The notes: generated by a model from the letters alone, not told the origin. A DNA stretch of 40,382 nt from Bifidobacterium breve (GCA_945878725.1 CAMCTY010000018.1:1-40382); one strand, 5' to 3'; positions 1 through 7,904 are shown, counted from the stretch's first letter. Translations and numbers: made by a program.

Positions 1-41
1 GCCCGATACAGCTCGGGATCGACCAGATCGAGGCGTTCCAT
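1..41 (-). CDS. 5' end of a further minus-strand gene, possibly a cytochrome P450 (partial)
   Basis: An ATG on the minus strand directly follows the TAA stop of the SDR gene at 42-749 with no spacer. It opens a frame reading MERLDLVDPELYR before the window ends. Only 13 codons are visible, so no domain can be assigned. The 'DLxDPExY' opening resembles the N-terminus of many actinobacterial cytochrome P450s, and a P450 lies two genes upstream; that resemblance is the only basis for the guess. The stop-to-start contact suggests translational coupling with the SDR gene. Confidence 0.4.
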   Translation of the reverse strand, partial: MERLDLVDPELYR

Positions 42-749
42 TTAGAGCTTCGGCGTACTTGCCGTGTGGCCGCCATCGACGGGCAGATCGATTCCGGTGA
101 GCCATGAGGCGTCGTCACTGGCGAGAAACACCGCGGCCTGAGCAACGTCCATTGGTTCACCGATGCGTCCCAACGGAAGCCCAGATGCCAGACGTTCTTC
201 GTGCTGATCGACGATGTACGCCACCATCGGTGTGCGAATCACGCCCGGGAGAATTGCGTTCACCCGAATACCGAGCGGGCCGAGGTCAAGCGCGGCCGCC
301 TTGGTCAGACCCCGCAACGCGAACTTGGACGAGGTGTACGCGGCGCTGCCGCCCTGAGCGGCGAGACCGTTCAGGGACGAAACGTTGATGATCGACCCGC
401 CCTTTTTCATATGCGGAACGACGGCTTGAATCCCGAGCAGTGGCCCCATGAGGTTGACGTCGAGGATGCGCTGGAAGTCTGCAGCTGGCATCTCGTGAAC
501 AAGGCCGTCGGAACGGATCCCGGCGTTGTTGACCAGCACATCGACGCGTCCGAACCGTTCAACTGCCAGAGCGACTACGGCGGCCCAACTCTCCGCCAAC
601 GTCACATCGAGGTATTCACCGTCATGATCGAGGACATCGCCGGCGATCACGTCGGCGCCTTCTGCAGCGAAGAGTTGCGCTTCTGCGAGTCCCTGACCGC
701 GTGCAGCGCCAGTCACGATCGCGACTTTGCCTTCAAGACGACCGGCCAC
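42..749 (-). CDS. SDR family NAD(P)-dependent oxidoreductase
   Basis: Classical short-chain dehydrogenase/reductase of 235 residues, normal to slightly short for the family. Visible motifs are the Rossmann glycine motif TGAARGQG (residues 13-20), NNAG (74-77), and the catalytic Ser125, Tyr138 and Lys142 (YxxxK as YTSSK). The PG motif (LPGVIRTPM) and the C-terminal DGG are present. It should oxidise a hydroxyl or reduce a ketone in the cytosol; the substrate cannot be read from sequence. The acidic residue after the second beta strand (AGDV) hints at NAD preference. It lies 36 bp downstream of a P450 gene on the same strand, so a P450 hydroxylation followed by alcohol oxidation is a reasonable but unproven pairing. 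Confidence 0.93.
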   Translation of the reverse strand: MAGRLEGKVAIVTGAARGQGLAEAQLFAAEGADVIAGDVLDHDGEYLDVTLAESWAAVVALAVERFGRVDVLVNNAGIRSDGLVHEMPAADFQRILDVNLMGPLLGIQAVVPHMKKGGSIINVSSLNGLAAQGGSAAYTSSKFALRGLTKAAALDLGPLGIRVNAILPGVIRTPMVAYIVDQHEERLASGLPLGRIGEPMDVAQAAVFLASDDASWLTGIDLPVDGGHTASTPKL

Positions 750-785
750 AGCTATCCCCCGAACATTCGGCCGAAGGCCATCCCT

Positions 786-1952
786 TCAGCGCTCCAAGCG
801 TACGCGAAGGGTCCGGGGGCCATGCGCCCAAAACACTGGTACCCCGTCGTAGGTTCCCGGATCGATCGCCGTCGCCGAGCCCACCCTGTCCAGAAAGACC
901 TCGATCGCGACTCGCGCTTCGAGTCGGGCCAACGCCGCTCCGGGACAAACATGCGGCCCGCCGCCAAAGGCAAGATGGCTGCGTTGATCGGGTCGATCGA
1001 TGCTGAAGTTCTGTGAGTCGTCGAACTGCTGCTCGTCGCGGTTCGCCGATGCCAGGCCGAAAACCACCTTGTCGCCGGCGGGTATCGATTCGCCGTGCAA
1101 CTGGGTATCGATCATGCAATTGCGCATAAGGAAGCGCACCGGCGGGTCGAGACGTAACGACTCCTCCACCGCGTTCGAAATTAGCGACCGGTCTGCATCG
1201 AGCGCGGCGAACAACGCAGGATCGTTTACGACGCGCCAAAGCAGATTGCCGATCAAGTGCCGTGTCGTTTCATTCCCCGAAATGAAGAGAAATACGAGCT
1301 GTGTGCGTGTCTCGATGTCGGTGAGTTGCCGACCGTCAACCTCGGTGTTCACGAGTCTCGTGATGAAATCGTCCTCGGGTTGGCGACGACGATCAGCGAT
1401 TAGCGCATCCACGTACTCCACGAACTCTGGATGGGCCCCGGCCAGGCCCTCGCCTCGGTCGTTTCGATTCTTCGTCGGATACGTACCTTGAACTACCTCA
1501 TCGGACCACGCCGCCCATCGACGGAAATCGGCGGCAGGAGCCCCGAGCAGATGGGCGATCACGTTGTTCGGCACTGGCATCACGTAGTCAGCAATCAGAT
1601 CGACGGGATCATCACGTTCGAGGATCCCGTCAAGGAGCTCGTTGCACAGCGACACACAGAACGGCTCGACCCGGGTGATTCGGTGGGCGGCGATCGCCGA
1701 ATTAATGATCCGACGGATCTGTCCGTGCCGGGGCTCCGGGATCTCGCTAATGAGTTGTTCTTCATCGGGAACGACGACGCCGGCTTCGCGGAAGCTCGCC
1801 ACGAAGCGGTCAACGTCTTTTGCACCTGCCACTGAGTCTTCGTAGCGGGCCAAGAACCACGGCCCTGATTCGGTTCGCGAAACCGGACAGGATCGCCGCA
1901 ACTCGGCAAGTCCCGGATCATCGAAATCGGCAACGAGCGGGTCGAAAACCAT
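786..1952 (-). CDS. Cytochrome P450
   Basis: Bacterial class I cytochrome P450 of 388 residues, a soluble haem monooxygenase that needs ferredoxin and a reductase, neither of which is encoded nearby. The I-helix oxygen-binding motif is SGNETT (225-230), where most family members have Ala/Gly in the first position. ExxR is E264-R267 in EESLR. The haem-binding loop is FGGGPHVCPG with Cys336 as the axial ligand. The start is supported by a GGGGG ribosome-binding sequence a few bases upstream of the ATG at 1952. It heads a minus-strand operon with the SDR at 42-749. The subfamily and substrate are not assignable by eye. It is diverged from the second P450 at 15773-17011, so the two are not recent duplicates. 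Confidence 0.95.
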   Translation of the reverse strand: MVFDPLVADFDDPGLAELRRSCPVSRTESGPWFLARYEDSVAGAKDVDRFVASFREAGVVVPDEEQLISEIPEPRHGQIRRIINSAIAAHRITRVEPFCVSLCNELLDGILERDDPVDLIADYVMPVPNNVIAHLLGAPAADFRRWAAWSDEVVQGTYPTKNRNDRGEGLAGAHPEFVEYVDALIADRRRQPEDDFITRLVNTEVDGRQLTDIETRTQLVFLFISGNETTRHLIGNLLWRVVNDPALFAALDADRSLISNAVEESLRLDPPVRFLMRNCMIDTQLHGESIPAGDKVVFGLASANRDEQQFDDSQNFSIDRPDQRSHLAFGGGPHVCPGAALARLEARVAIEVFLDRVGSATAIDPGTYDGVPVFWAHGPRTLRVRLER

Positions 1953-2082
1953 GGTGCCCCCATTTCCCCGACCCGAACCTACTGCGGATGAGACGCCGGA
2001 AGAGTCCCCTTCTCAAGCCAGCCACTGAGCATAAGGTGACGTGTCGACTTCTTCGACGATTCATCTACCCCTAGGGGGATCC

Positions 2083-2439
2083 ATGCGACCAACAGGAAAG
2101 ATCCGAAATCCGGTTGTCGTGATTCTGCTCAGTATCGTGACGCTCGGTATCTACGGGCTGTACTGGCACTACGCGATGTTCAAAGAAACCAACGAGTTCA
2201 GCAACGAAGGCATCTCTGGCGTTTTGGGGCTGATCATCACCATCTTCTGCTCGATCGTCGCCATCTTCTTGATCCCGGCACAGATCGGCAGCACTCGTAA
2301 GGGTGCAGGCCTGCCTGAAGGAGTCTCGGCGATCAACGGACTCTGGATACTGCTTCCCATCGTCGGCATCTTCATCTGGATTGTCCAGACTCAAAATGCT
2401 GCGAACAACCTTTGGGAAAGCCAGGGCGTCACCGCCTGA
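2083..2439 (+). CDS. DUF4234 domain membrane protein
   Basis: Small integral membrane protein of 118 residues with about three hydrophobic segments. The N-terminal pattern (RNPVVVILLSIVTLGIYGLYW) is the hallmark of the DUF4234 family, whose function is unknown. The start at 2083 is preferred over an in-frame ATG at 2041 because AGGGGG lies just upstream and the conserved domain begins immediately. That Shine-Dalgarno sits inside the perfect 10-bp palindrome CCCCTAGGGG (2068-2077), which could partly hide it. The gene is followed by a strong terminator, so it appears monocistronic and is divergent from the P450 gene at 1952. Confidence 0.85.
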   Translation: MRPTGKIRNPVVVILLSIVTLGIYGLYWHYAMFKETNEFSNEGISGVLGLIITIFCSIVAIFLIPAQIGSTRKGAGLPEGVSAINGLWILLPIVGIFIWIVQTQNAANNLWESQGVTA

Positions 2440-2457
2440 GTTCTCTCCACATCGAGT

Positions 2458-2495
2458 GCAGCCCCGGGCATCCGTCCGGGGCTGCTTTCGTTTTG
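2458..2495 (+). terminator. Intrinsic terminator after the DUF4234 gene
   Basis: Perfect 10-bp stem, GCAGCCCCGG (2458-2467) with CCGGGGCTGC (2476-2485), an 8-nt loop, followed by TTTCGTTTTG. It lies 18 bp after the stop codon at 2439. It also separates the convergent DUF2752 gene, but the T-rich tail favours the plus direction. Confidence 0.9.
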
Positions 2496-2507
2496 TTGAG
2501 ACGCGCG

Positions 2508-2903
2508 TCAAAAAGTCGGGTTGAAACCGATGTTCCAGATCCACGAGATCGCGACGCAGGAAATGGCGACAACGATCGGGACGCGTACCGAGTCGATCCG
2601 GCGGGTGGTCGGCGTCGCCCACATGATCAGCACGCCAAGACCGACGAGTGCCGCGATCATTCCGAATGGTTGGTAGCGAAGCGATGCGCTGATGTCGCCG
2701 ACGGCAAGCGAACGGACCGAGCGTGTCATGCCACACATCGGACAGGGAACGCCCGTGACGGTCAACAACGGGCACGGTGGGAATACCGGGAACGGAACGG
2801 CCAAGCCCAACAGGGCGATGCCGAGGCAACCCACAACAAGCCACCGCATAGGTTCAAGCGGAATGGTCAGGGATTTCCTGATCAGCGCTTGATGCATTCC
2901 CAT
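2508..2903 (-). CDS. DUF2752 domain membrane protein
   Basis: Membrane protein of up to 131 residues with about three transmembrane segments. The motif CPxCGxTR (PCPMCGMTRSV) between the first and second segment identifies the DUF2752 family, of unknown function. The start is uncertain: the ATG at 2903 overlaps the upstream methyltransferase stop by 22 nt and has no clear ribosome-binding site, while an internal ATG at 2849 would begin directly at the first membrane segment. The overlap and shared strand indicate co-transcription with the methyltransferase at 2882-3766. Confidence 0.82.
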   Translation of the reverse strand: MGMHQALIRKSLTIPLEPMRWLVVGCLGIALLGLAVPFPVFPPCPLLTVTGVPCPMCGMTRSVRSLAVGDISASLRYQPFGMIAALVGLGVLIMWATPTTRRIDSVRVPIVVAISCVAISWIWNIGFNPTF

Positions 2904-3766
2904 GTCGCAAACTGATAGGTAGCCAGGAAACCGAATCGTCGGGTGATTTCTGGTGTCGACACCGCGACAAGATCGTCAACGACGACGTGATCACAAATGT
3001 CGTTGATGGCGAAACCGTCGCCGATCTCAGCGGGGCGTGGTGACACCCCGGACAGCGAGTCGCACCACTCGTCGGTCACCAGAACAGTCGTTTCGAAGCC
3101 GACAGCGCGCAACGTCTCGGTGAGATCCCAGCCGAAACGCCAGAACACCGGGGTGTCGTCACCGTGGAACTCGGGCTCGATGGGCGGTGCAGTGACGCCC
3201 TGAAGCAGCGGCACCTGCAAATACATCCGCCCGCCGGGAGTGAGGATGCGCCAGATTTCGCGCAGGGCCAATGCCGTGTCGGGGACGTGCTCGAGCACAT
3301 GCGGCGTAAGGAGAACGTCGATGGAGTCGTCCGGGAGACCGATCGCCATGAGATCGACCTTGATGTCGGCAACATGATTGGACTCATCGAAATCACTGGC
3401 CGTGTATTCGAACCACCGCCGCATCATCCGGCGATAGTCGCGACCCATTCGAGGGCTTGTCTCGAGTACCCGAAGGCCCCACGGCTCCGGATTGCGCAAA
3501 AGAAAACATCGGAGGAGGAACCTGTCTCGAGCAATGCTGCGGCATTGCAGACACGTGGCCATTTCGGAATGAAACGGATCGGCGAATTCGGCTCCGCTCC
3601 ACCCGCACACGTTGCATGAGGCGTCCCCGAGACCGAGCGACCCTGCTTGCGGCTTTGATTGCTTGTCCCACCAAACCGGTTCGCCCTTGGCGAGTCCGAC
3701 GCGACGAGCCAACGGCCGCAGAAGCGACTTCACCCGCGACAATGAGGGGTCAAGGAACGACGTCAC
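2882..3766 (-). CDS. Class I SAM-dependent methyltransferase with N-terminal zinc-ribbon-like motif
   Basis: About 294 residues. The N-terminal third carries a CxxC...CxxC arrangement (CNVCGW and CLQCRS) like a small zinc ribbon. The rest is a Methyltransf_11-type fold: 'RVLETSP' for motif I (weak, lacking the usual GxGxG), 'DVLLTPHVLEHVPD' for motif IV, and 'ILTPGGRMYLQVP' for motif V. This domain order is seen in putative methyltransferases near sugar or lipid modification genes, but no substrate is evident. The GTG at 3766 is chosen because GGGGAG lies 9 nt upstream; a TTG at 3796 would extend it by 10 residues. It is transcribed with the DUF2752 gene and lies just downstream of the Ddn-like gene at 3810-4235. 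Confidence 0.85.
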   Translation of the reverse strand: MTSFLDPSLSRVKSLLRPLARRVGLAKGEPVWWDKQSKPQAGSLGLGDASCNVCGWSGAEFADPFHSEMATCLQCRSIARDRFLLRCFLLRNPEPWGLRVLETSPRMGRDYRRMMRRWFEYTASDFDESNHVADIKVDLMAIGLPDDSIDVLLTPHVLEHVPDTALALREIWRILTPGGRMYLQVPLLQGVTAPPIEPEFHGDDTPVFWRFGWDLTETLRAVGFETTVLVTDEWCDSLSGVSPRPAEIGDGFAINDICDHVVVDDLVAVSTPEITRRFGFLATYQFATWECIKR

Positions 3767-3809
3767 GAACTTCTGCTCCCCGAACGCACCGAGCAACGGG
3801 GAGTGCGGG

Positions 3810-4235
3810 TCATCGCGATTCGCAGATCATGAGCGGAATGTCACGCTCGGTTGACTCTTGGTACTTGTCGTAATCGGGCCATGCCGCAACGGCAATGGGC
3901 CAGAACTTGGCCTTCTCCTCGGGTGAAGCGACTCGGGCGGTCAACTGCATCACCTCGCCGCGATCTTGGATCGTGACTTCCGGGTTCGCCACCATGTTGT
4001 GGAACCACTGTGGGTTCTGCGGCGCTCCTCCCATCGAGGCGACGACGAAGTACCGCTCGCCGTCGGTCACGCGGATTAGGGGCGTACGACGCTCTTTGCC
4101 GCTCTTCGCTCCGGTTGTGGTCAGGATGATGACCTCGCCACCCTCCCAGATGAAGCCGTCCTCCCCGTTGGTAGCGATGTAACGCTCAACGTGGTCGGCA
4201 ATGGGTTCCCAGGGGCTTGGTTCGTACTCGCTCAT
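3810..4235 (-). CDS. Deazaflavin (F420)-dependent nitroreductase family protein, Ddn-like
   Basis: Protein of 141 residues, the usual size for the family typified by M. tuberculosis Ddn (split beta-barrel, F420H2-dependent reductases and quinone reductases). Recognisable signatures are 'ILTTTGAKSGKERRTPLIRV', 'VVASMGGAPQNPQWFHNMVANPEVTIQ' and the C-terminal 'AAWPDYDKYQEST'. Members reduce quinones or enone/nitro groups using F420H2, often at the membrane. F420 use is inferred from the family; no F420 biosynthesis gene is in this window. It is the first gene of a minus-strand group with the methyltransferase and DUF2752 genes. Confidence 0.9.
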   Translation of the reverse strand: MSEYEPSPWEPIADHVERYIATNGEDGFIWEGGEVIILTTTGAKSGKERRTPLIRVTDGERYFVVASMGGAPQNPQWFHNMVANPEVTIQDRGEVMQLTARVASPEEKAKFWPIAVAAWPDYDKYQESTERDIPLMICESR

Positions 4236-4318
4236 GGGGATGAATCTACCCTCCGCGTCGCCCCATGATTCTCAGGCATCCACGGCATCCACGGATCGGA
4301 GCAATAGCGTCTTGGTTC

Positions 4319-4669
4319 ATGAGTGGAATTTCGGTCTTCCTTTCCCTGGTGCTCGCCATCGTCATGTTGGGCAGTGCGGCCATGGATTTTCGTGGTGCTC
4401 CGCAAATCATCGACCTCGTTGCCCGCATGGGCCGATTTCCGGGTTTCGAGCGGACCCTCGGGCTCATCAAGATCCTTGGGGCCCTCGGGCTCCTCATCGG
4501 CCTTGCCATGCCAACGCTTGGCATCCTTGCCGCCCTCGGATTGACGATCTATTTCGCCCTCGCGGTGCGTGTCCACTCGCGTCTCGGCGACACCACCTCC
4601 GAGACCGCTCCAGCCATCGGACTCTTTGCGCTGAGCGCGTTGACGCTGCTCACTCGTTTCTTCGCCTGA
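4319..4669 (+). CDS. DoxX-like family membrane protein
   Basis: Small four-helix membrane protein of about 116 residues, matching the DoxX-like pattern: N-terminal membrane segment ending in Ser/Ala before a loop with 'GFERTLGLIKILGALGLLIGL', then two closely spaced hydrophobic helices. Function is unknown; DoxX relatives are linked to respiratory or redox membrane complexes. An upstream in-frame ATG at 4265 would add 18 polar residues (PRHPRIG...) that do not fit the family, so 4319 is preferred, although neither start has a good ribosome-binding site. Confidence 0.75.
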   Translation: MSGISVFLSLVLAIVMLGSAAMDFRGAPQIIDLVARMGRFPGFERTLGLIKILGALGLLIGLAMPTLGILAALGLTIYFALAVRVHSRLGDTTSETAPAIGLFALSALTLLTRFFA

Positions 4670-4720
4670 GTCCTGCCGCAGCATCGCGGTCGGCTCCGCG
4701 GTTCATTGACGAAAACACGA

Positions 4721-4754
4721 AAGAGGCCCGCCCGACATTTCGGACGGGCTTCTT
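4721..4754. terminator. Bidirectional terminator between convergent genes
   Basis: Stem GCCCGCCCGA (4726-4735) with TCGGACGGGC (4740-4749), extended outward by AAGAG/CTTCTT pairs. The plus strand has one C.A mismatch, which is a G.U wobble in the minus-strand RNA. T-rich sequence flanks both sides. It sits between the DoxX-like stop (4669) and the amidohydrolase stop (4783). Confidence 0.85.
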
Positions 4755-4782
4755 CAGTTTCGAAACGTCAGTTGATCGGGCT

Positions 4783-6012
4783 TCAGCTGGCTTGTGACAG
4801 CTGAGCGGCCGAGCGCTCGAGAGCCTGATTGGGATTCTTAGGAAGCTTGGTGAGCGGCACGGCGATCTCCGCGACCGTCGGGCCGTATTTGTCGGCGAGG
4901 GGCTGAAGAGCAGCAAGGTCGAAGTCATAGAACGACGCCGCATTGCCGGCGAGGATCTGCTGCACCTCTGCCGGGTCGAGATGACCAAGCACCTGGCGAA
5001 GATGTTCACGGGTGAACGGGTGCGTGCCTTCTTCGTGTGGGTAATCGCTGCCCCACATGATCTTGTCGATACCGACCGGGCCAAGACCAGCGGCGAGATC
5101 GGCTGGCGTGGGCTGGCTGACGCCGACCCAGCAGCTCTGCTGGAAGTACTCGGTCGCTGACCGCGGCGGCACCGTCTCGCCTTCGAAACGCATTTCGCCG
5201 ACCTTGTTGCCGCGCATGCCGGCGAGAAGGTTGTCCATTGATTCGAGCAATGCCGGAATCCACGAGCAACCAGATTCGGTCAGAGCGAAACGCATCTTCG
5301 GGAAACGCTCGAAGACACCGGAAAGGATCAGGTGCACAAGCGGACGCTGCGAGTAGTACGGAATCTCGATGAAATGCACGAGAGGCATGGCCGGAGCCGG
5401 CACGTACTTCGGTGAACCAGTGCCGCTGTGCGCGTTCACCGGAACATCGAGTTCCTGGCACACGGCCCACAACGGGTCGTAATCGGGATGGTAGAGGGGC
5501 TTGATCCAGTCAGCCGTCGGAGGAACGGCGCCAATGAGGATGCCGCCACGGAGACCGTTCTCCTTGCACCACTTGACGTCTTCAATCGCGTCATCGACAT
5601 CGTTGAGGAAGATCTGGCCGATACCGGCACGACGCTCCGGGGCGATGGAGCAATAGTCGGCGAGCCAACGGTTGTGAGCCTGCACACCAGCGTGACGGTG
5701 CTCGTACTCAGCGGGCGTCGGCGGCTGAGCGAACAGCACGAAGTTGGGGAAGAAAGGCGGGACCGTGTTCGGGTAGATGACCTCGGCGATGACGCCGTCA
5801 CCGAGCTGGTCTTCGTCACGTCGATCGCTATCCCAGTTGCGGATGCGGAGATCGGTGTCCTTCAAATCCTTGAACGGGTTCTTGTACTTCTCGCGCCAAG
5901 CATCGAAATCGTTGCGGTACTTCGGATCGAGATACTCGCGGTACTGGGCATGGCTTCCACCCGCATGGGTGTCGGCGGAAATGATGGCGTAATGATCGTC
6001 CGGTCCGAGCAT
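4783..6012 (-). CDS. Amidohydrolase family protein (Amidohydro_2 / ACMSD-like)
   Basis: Metal-dependent TIM-barrel hydrolase/decarboxylase of 409 residues. Features of the Amidohydro_2 group are the N-terminal 'ISADTHAGG' (first metal-binding region), 'DVPVNAHSGTG' (His), 'FALTESGCSWIP' and 'IMWGSDYPHEEGT' (terminal catalytic Asp). Relatives act on hydroxylated or carboxylated ring compounds such as ACMSD-type substrates; the substrate here is unknown. The ATG at 6012 is chosen over one at 6048 because GAGGAG lies 6 nt upstream. An inverted repeat (6050-6073) and a small leader hairpin (6032-6046) precede it. The SDR at 6103-6987 is upstream on the same strand, with 90 bp between them. Confidence 0.92.
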   Translation of the reverse strand: MLGPDDHYAIISADTHAGGSHAQYREYLDPKYRNDFDAWREKYKNPFKDLKDTDLRIRNWDSDRRDEDQLGDGVIAEVIYPNTVPPFFPNFVLFAQPPTPAEYEHRHAGVQAHNRWLADYCSIAPERRAGIGQIFLNDVDDAIEDVKWCKENGLRGGILIGAVPPTADWIKPLYHPDYDPLWAVCQELDVPVNAHSGTGSPKYVPAPAMPLVHFIEIPYYSQRPLVHLILSGVFERFPKMRFALTESGCSWIPALLESMDNLLAGMRGNKVGEMRFEGETVPPRSATEYFQQSCWVGVSQPTPADLAAGLGPVGIDKIMWGSDYPHEEGTHPFTREHLRQVLGHLDPAEVQQILAGNAASFYDFDLAALQPLADKYGPTVAEIAVPLTKLPKNPNQALERSAAQLSQAS

Positions 6013-6031
6013 GGCTGTCTCCTCGTACTGA

Positions 6032-6046
6032 GCGCTCCACGAGCGC
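6032..6046 (-). other. Small GC stem-loop in the amidohydrolase leader
   Basis: GCGCTC (6032-6037), a 3-nt loop, then GAGCGC (6041-6046), just upstream of the GAGGAG ribosome-binding site. It could be a fortuitous hairpin; no function is assigned. Confidence 0.4.
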
Positions 6047-6049
6047 ATT

Positions 6050-6073
6050 TGTCGTATTCATGACGATACGACA
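6050..6073. promoter_or_regulatory. Inverted repeat, putative repressor operator upstream of the amidohydrolase gene
   Basis: Perfect 8-bp arms TGTCGTAT and ATACGACA separated by 8 nt, total 24 bp, centred about 50 bp upstream of the ATG at 6012. The size and symmetry suit a TetR- or GntR-type dimer. No regulator gene is adjacent, so the cognate protein is unknown. It shares the half-site TGTCG/CGACA with the palindrome at 7008-7021. Confidence 0.6.
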
Positions 6074-6102
6074 CACGGACCCCCGGAGGTGAAACCGGGC
6101 GG

Positions 6103-6987
6103 CTAAAGCCCAGTCGGGCGATTTACGAATCGGTTGGCGGTCGGAGACCAGAACCAACCGCCTCCGGCTTTGGTGCCGCCGTCGACAGGCACGTTGTGTC
6201 CCGTGACGAACGACGAGAGATCCGAGGCAAGGAAGAGCGCCACTCGGGCCTGATCCTCTGGCCAACCGACACGACCGACCGGCGCCCATGCTTCCCAGAG
6301 GTGCTCGGAACCCACTGACGTGCCGATGTAGTCAACCTGCGCCGTCTGAGTGAGATCCGGGCCGATGCCATTGACTCGAATCCCGTGACGCCCCATACCA
6401 GCAGCGAGATCGGTCGTGAACGCGGCTGCCGCAGCCTTCATGGATCCGTAGACCGGTTCGCCCGGGTAACCGCGCATTCCTTCAACAGAATGGATGTTCA
6501 CGATCGAGCCGCCGCCGCCCGCGATCATCGGGTTCAAAAATGCGTGAGTCACAGCGAAGATGTGGAACAGGTTGATGTCGTACATCTCCTTCCATGATTC
6601 CGGCGTTGACTCACGGAATCGCACGAGCGGGCGGTAATCCCCCACGTTGTTCACGAGAACGCTCACGTACGGATGGGCACCGAGAACATCCGCCGCCACC
6701 CGGGCGACTTCGGCCGCATCGCGAACATCGGCGATGTGCGCACGCGCCGAACCTCCCGCGGCGACGATTTCGGCCTCTTTCGCGTGCGCCGCATCAGCGT
6801 CGACATCAATGAATTCGACGTGCGCTCCATGCTGAGCGAACAAACTCGAGACGGCTCCGCCGATTCCTCCTGCACCACCTGTGACGACCGCAACCCGGCC
6901 ATCGAGGAGTCGGTTCCAGTTATCGATGGGCGGCGGGGACGAAGCTTCTTCGGATGTCATTTCGCCATCTTCCCGCGACCGAACCAT
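6103..6987 (-). CDS. SDR family NAD-dependent oxidoreductase
   Basis: Short-chain dehydrogenase of 294 residues with an N-terminal extension of about 28 residues before the Rossmann fold. Motifs are TGGAGGIG (36-43), Asp61 at the end of the second strand (FIDVD; NAD preference), NNVG (113-116), Ser167, Tyr180 and Lys184 (YGSMK), and C-terminal 'VPVDGGTKAGGGWFW'. The ATG at 6987 has GGGAGG a few bases upstream; a second ATG at 6960 is possible but lacks this. It precedes the amidohydrolase on the same strand; together they suggest oxidation then hydrolysis or decarboxylation of an unknown substrate. A 14-bp palindrome lies 20 bp upstream of the start. Confidence 0.92.
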   Translation of the reverse strand: MVRSREDGEMTSEEASSPPPIDNWNRLLDGRVAVVTGGAGGIGGAVSSLFAQHGAHVEFIDVDADAAHAKEAEIVAAGGSARAHIADVRDAAEVARVAADVLGAHPYVSVLVNNVGDYRPLVRFRESTPESWKEMYDINLFHIFAVTHAFLNPMIAGGGGSIVNIHSVEGMRGYPGEPVYGSMKAAAAAFTTDLAAGMGRHGIRVNGIGPDLTQTAQVDYIGTSVGSEHLWEAWAPVGRVGWPEDQARVALFLASDLSSFVTGHNVPVDGGTKAGGGWFWSPTANRFVNRPTGL

Positions 6988-7007
6988 CTTCGCCTCCCTT
7001 TCTCTGA

Positions 7008-7021
7008 TTGTCGGCCGACAA
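7008..7021. promoter_or_regulatory. Perfect 14-bp palindrome between divergent genes
   Basis: TTGTCGGCCGACAA is fully self-complementary and lies in the 83-bp gap between the SDR start (6987, minus) and the EEP-family start (7071, plus). The position suits an operator over the SDR promoter. It is GC-rich in the centre, so chance occurrence is not negligible. Confidence 0.5.
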
Positions 7022-7070
7022 ATCCCCGTCGGGCAACGTCCGCTTCGCCGATTCGGGGCAGGATTGACCA

Positions 7071-7904
7071 GTGCGAGCGATGACGTGGAACCTCCAAGGT
7101 CGAATCGGTGACTGGCAGGCCCGACATCCGGCCATTGAGTCCGGCATCCGCCAAGCCGATCCTGACGTCGTCATGCTCCAAGAGTCTTGGGTGGAACCCG
7201 ATGGCACCACCCAGGCGAAGGTCTTTGCCGACTCACTCTCGATGCATACCGTCACCGCGGCGTCGCTCGCCGGATTCGATCGTTATCCGGAAGCGCCCTA
7301 CTGGGTTGTGAATGCAATCCTCAGTCGCTGGCCCATCGAGATAGTTACCGCCATCGCACTCCCCGATCAGTTCGGCGAGCCGACTTGGCGCCACGTTCTC
7401 ATTGCCCGGGTGGCGCGGCCGGCCGATAGTGGCGGCGAATTCATCGTGGCCGGCACCCATCTCGAACACGGACTTGATCGCACCGAAACCCGTTGCGCTC
7501 AGTTGCGGGCTCTGTGCGGACACCTCGCGGAGGCTTCGGGCGGTGTCGACGGTTGGCGCCTCAACCTTCCGGTTGTTCTCGGCGGAGATCTCAATGCTGT
7601 CCCACATTCCGACGAGATCCGATCAGTCACCGGCGCTTCGGTTCCGTTCGTCGACGGTTTCGTGATGGTCGACGCATGGGATGCCTGCGGAAACGCGACC
7701 AGAGGCGATACCTGGTCATCCGAGAATCCGCTCGTTCCCCGCCGAGCCATCCACCCGAATCGACGACTGGACTACGTGATGGTCAGCGCACCACGACGCC
7801 GAAACGTCGGCCATGTCGAACGGTGCTGGCTGACGGGTGACTCCTCATTCGAAGGCGTCTGGGCCAGCGACCATTTCGCCGTCGTTGCGGAGATCGACCT
7901 ATGA
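7071..7904 (+). CDS. Endonuclease/exonuclease/phosphatase family protein
   Basis: EEP-fold metal-dependent phosphodiesterase of 277 residues. Visible motifs are 'TWNLQG' (N-terminal metal site), 'VVMLQES' with Glu38, 'VAGTHLEH', 'VVLGGDLNAVPHS' (catalytic Asp/Asn pair), 'LDYVMVS' and the terminal 'ASDHFAVVAEI' (catalytic Asp-His). Family members cleave DNA, inositol phosphates or sphingomyelin; no signal peptide is present, so it is likely cytosolic and its substrate is unknown. The start is a GTG; an ATG three codons later is an alternative. Its stop overlaps the next start in an ATGA, indicating translational coupling. Confidence 0.9.
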   Translation: MRAMTWNLQGRIGDWQARHPAIESGIRQADPDVVMLQESWVEPDGTTQAKVFADSLSMHTVTAASLAGFDRYPEAPYWVVNAILSRWPIEIVTAIALPDQFGEPTWRHVLIARVARPADSGGEFIVAGTHLEHGLDRTETRCAQLRALCGHLAEASGGVDGWRLNLPVVLGGDLNAVPHSDEIRSVTGASVPFVDGFVMVDAWDACGNATRGDTWSSENPLVPRRAIHPNRRLDYVMVSAPRRRNVGHVERCWLTGDSSFEGVWASDHFAVVAEIDL

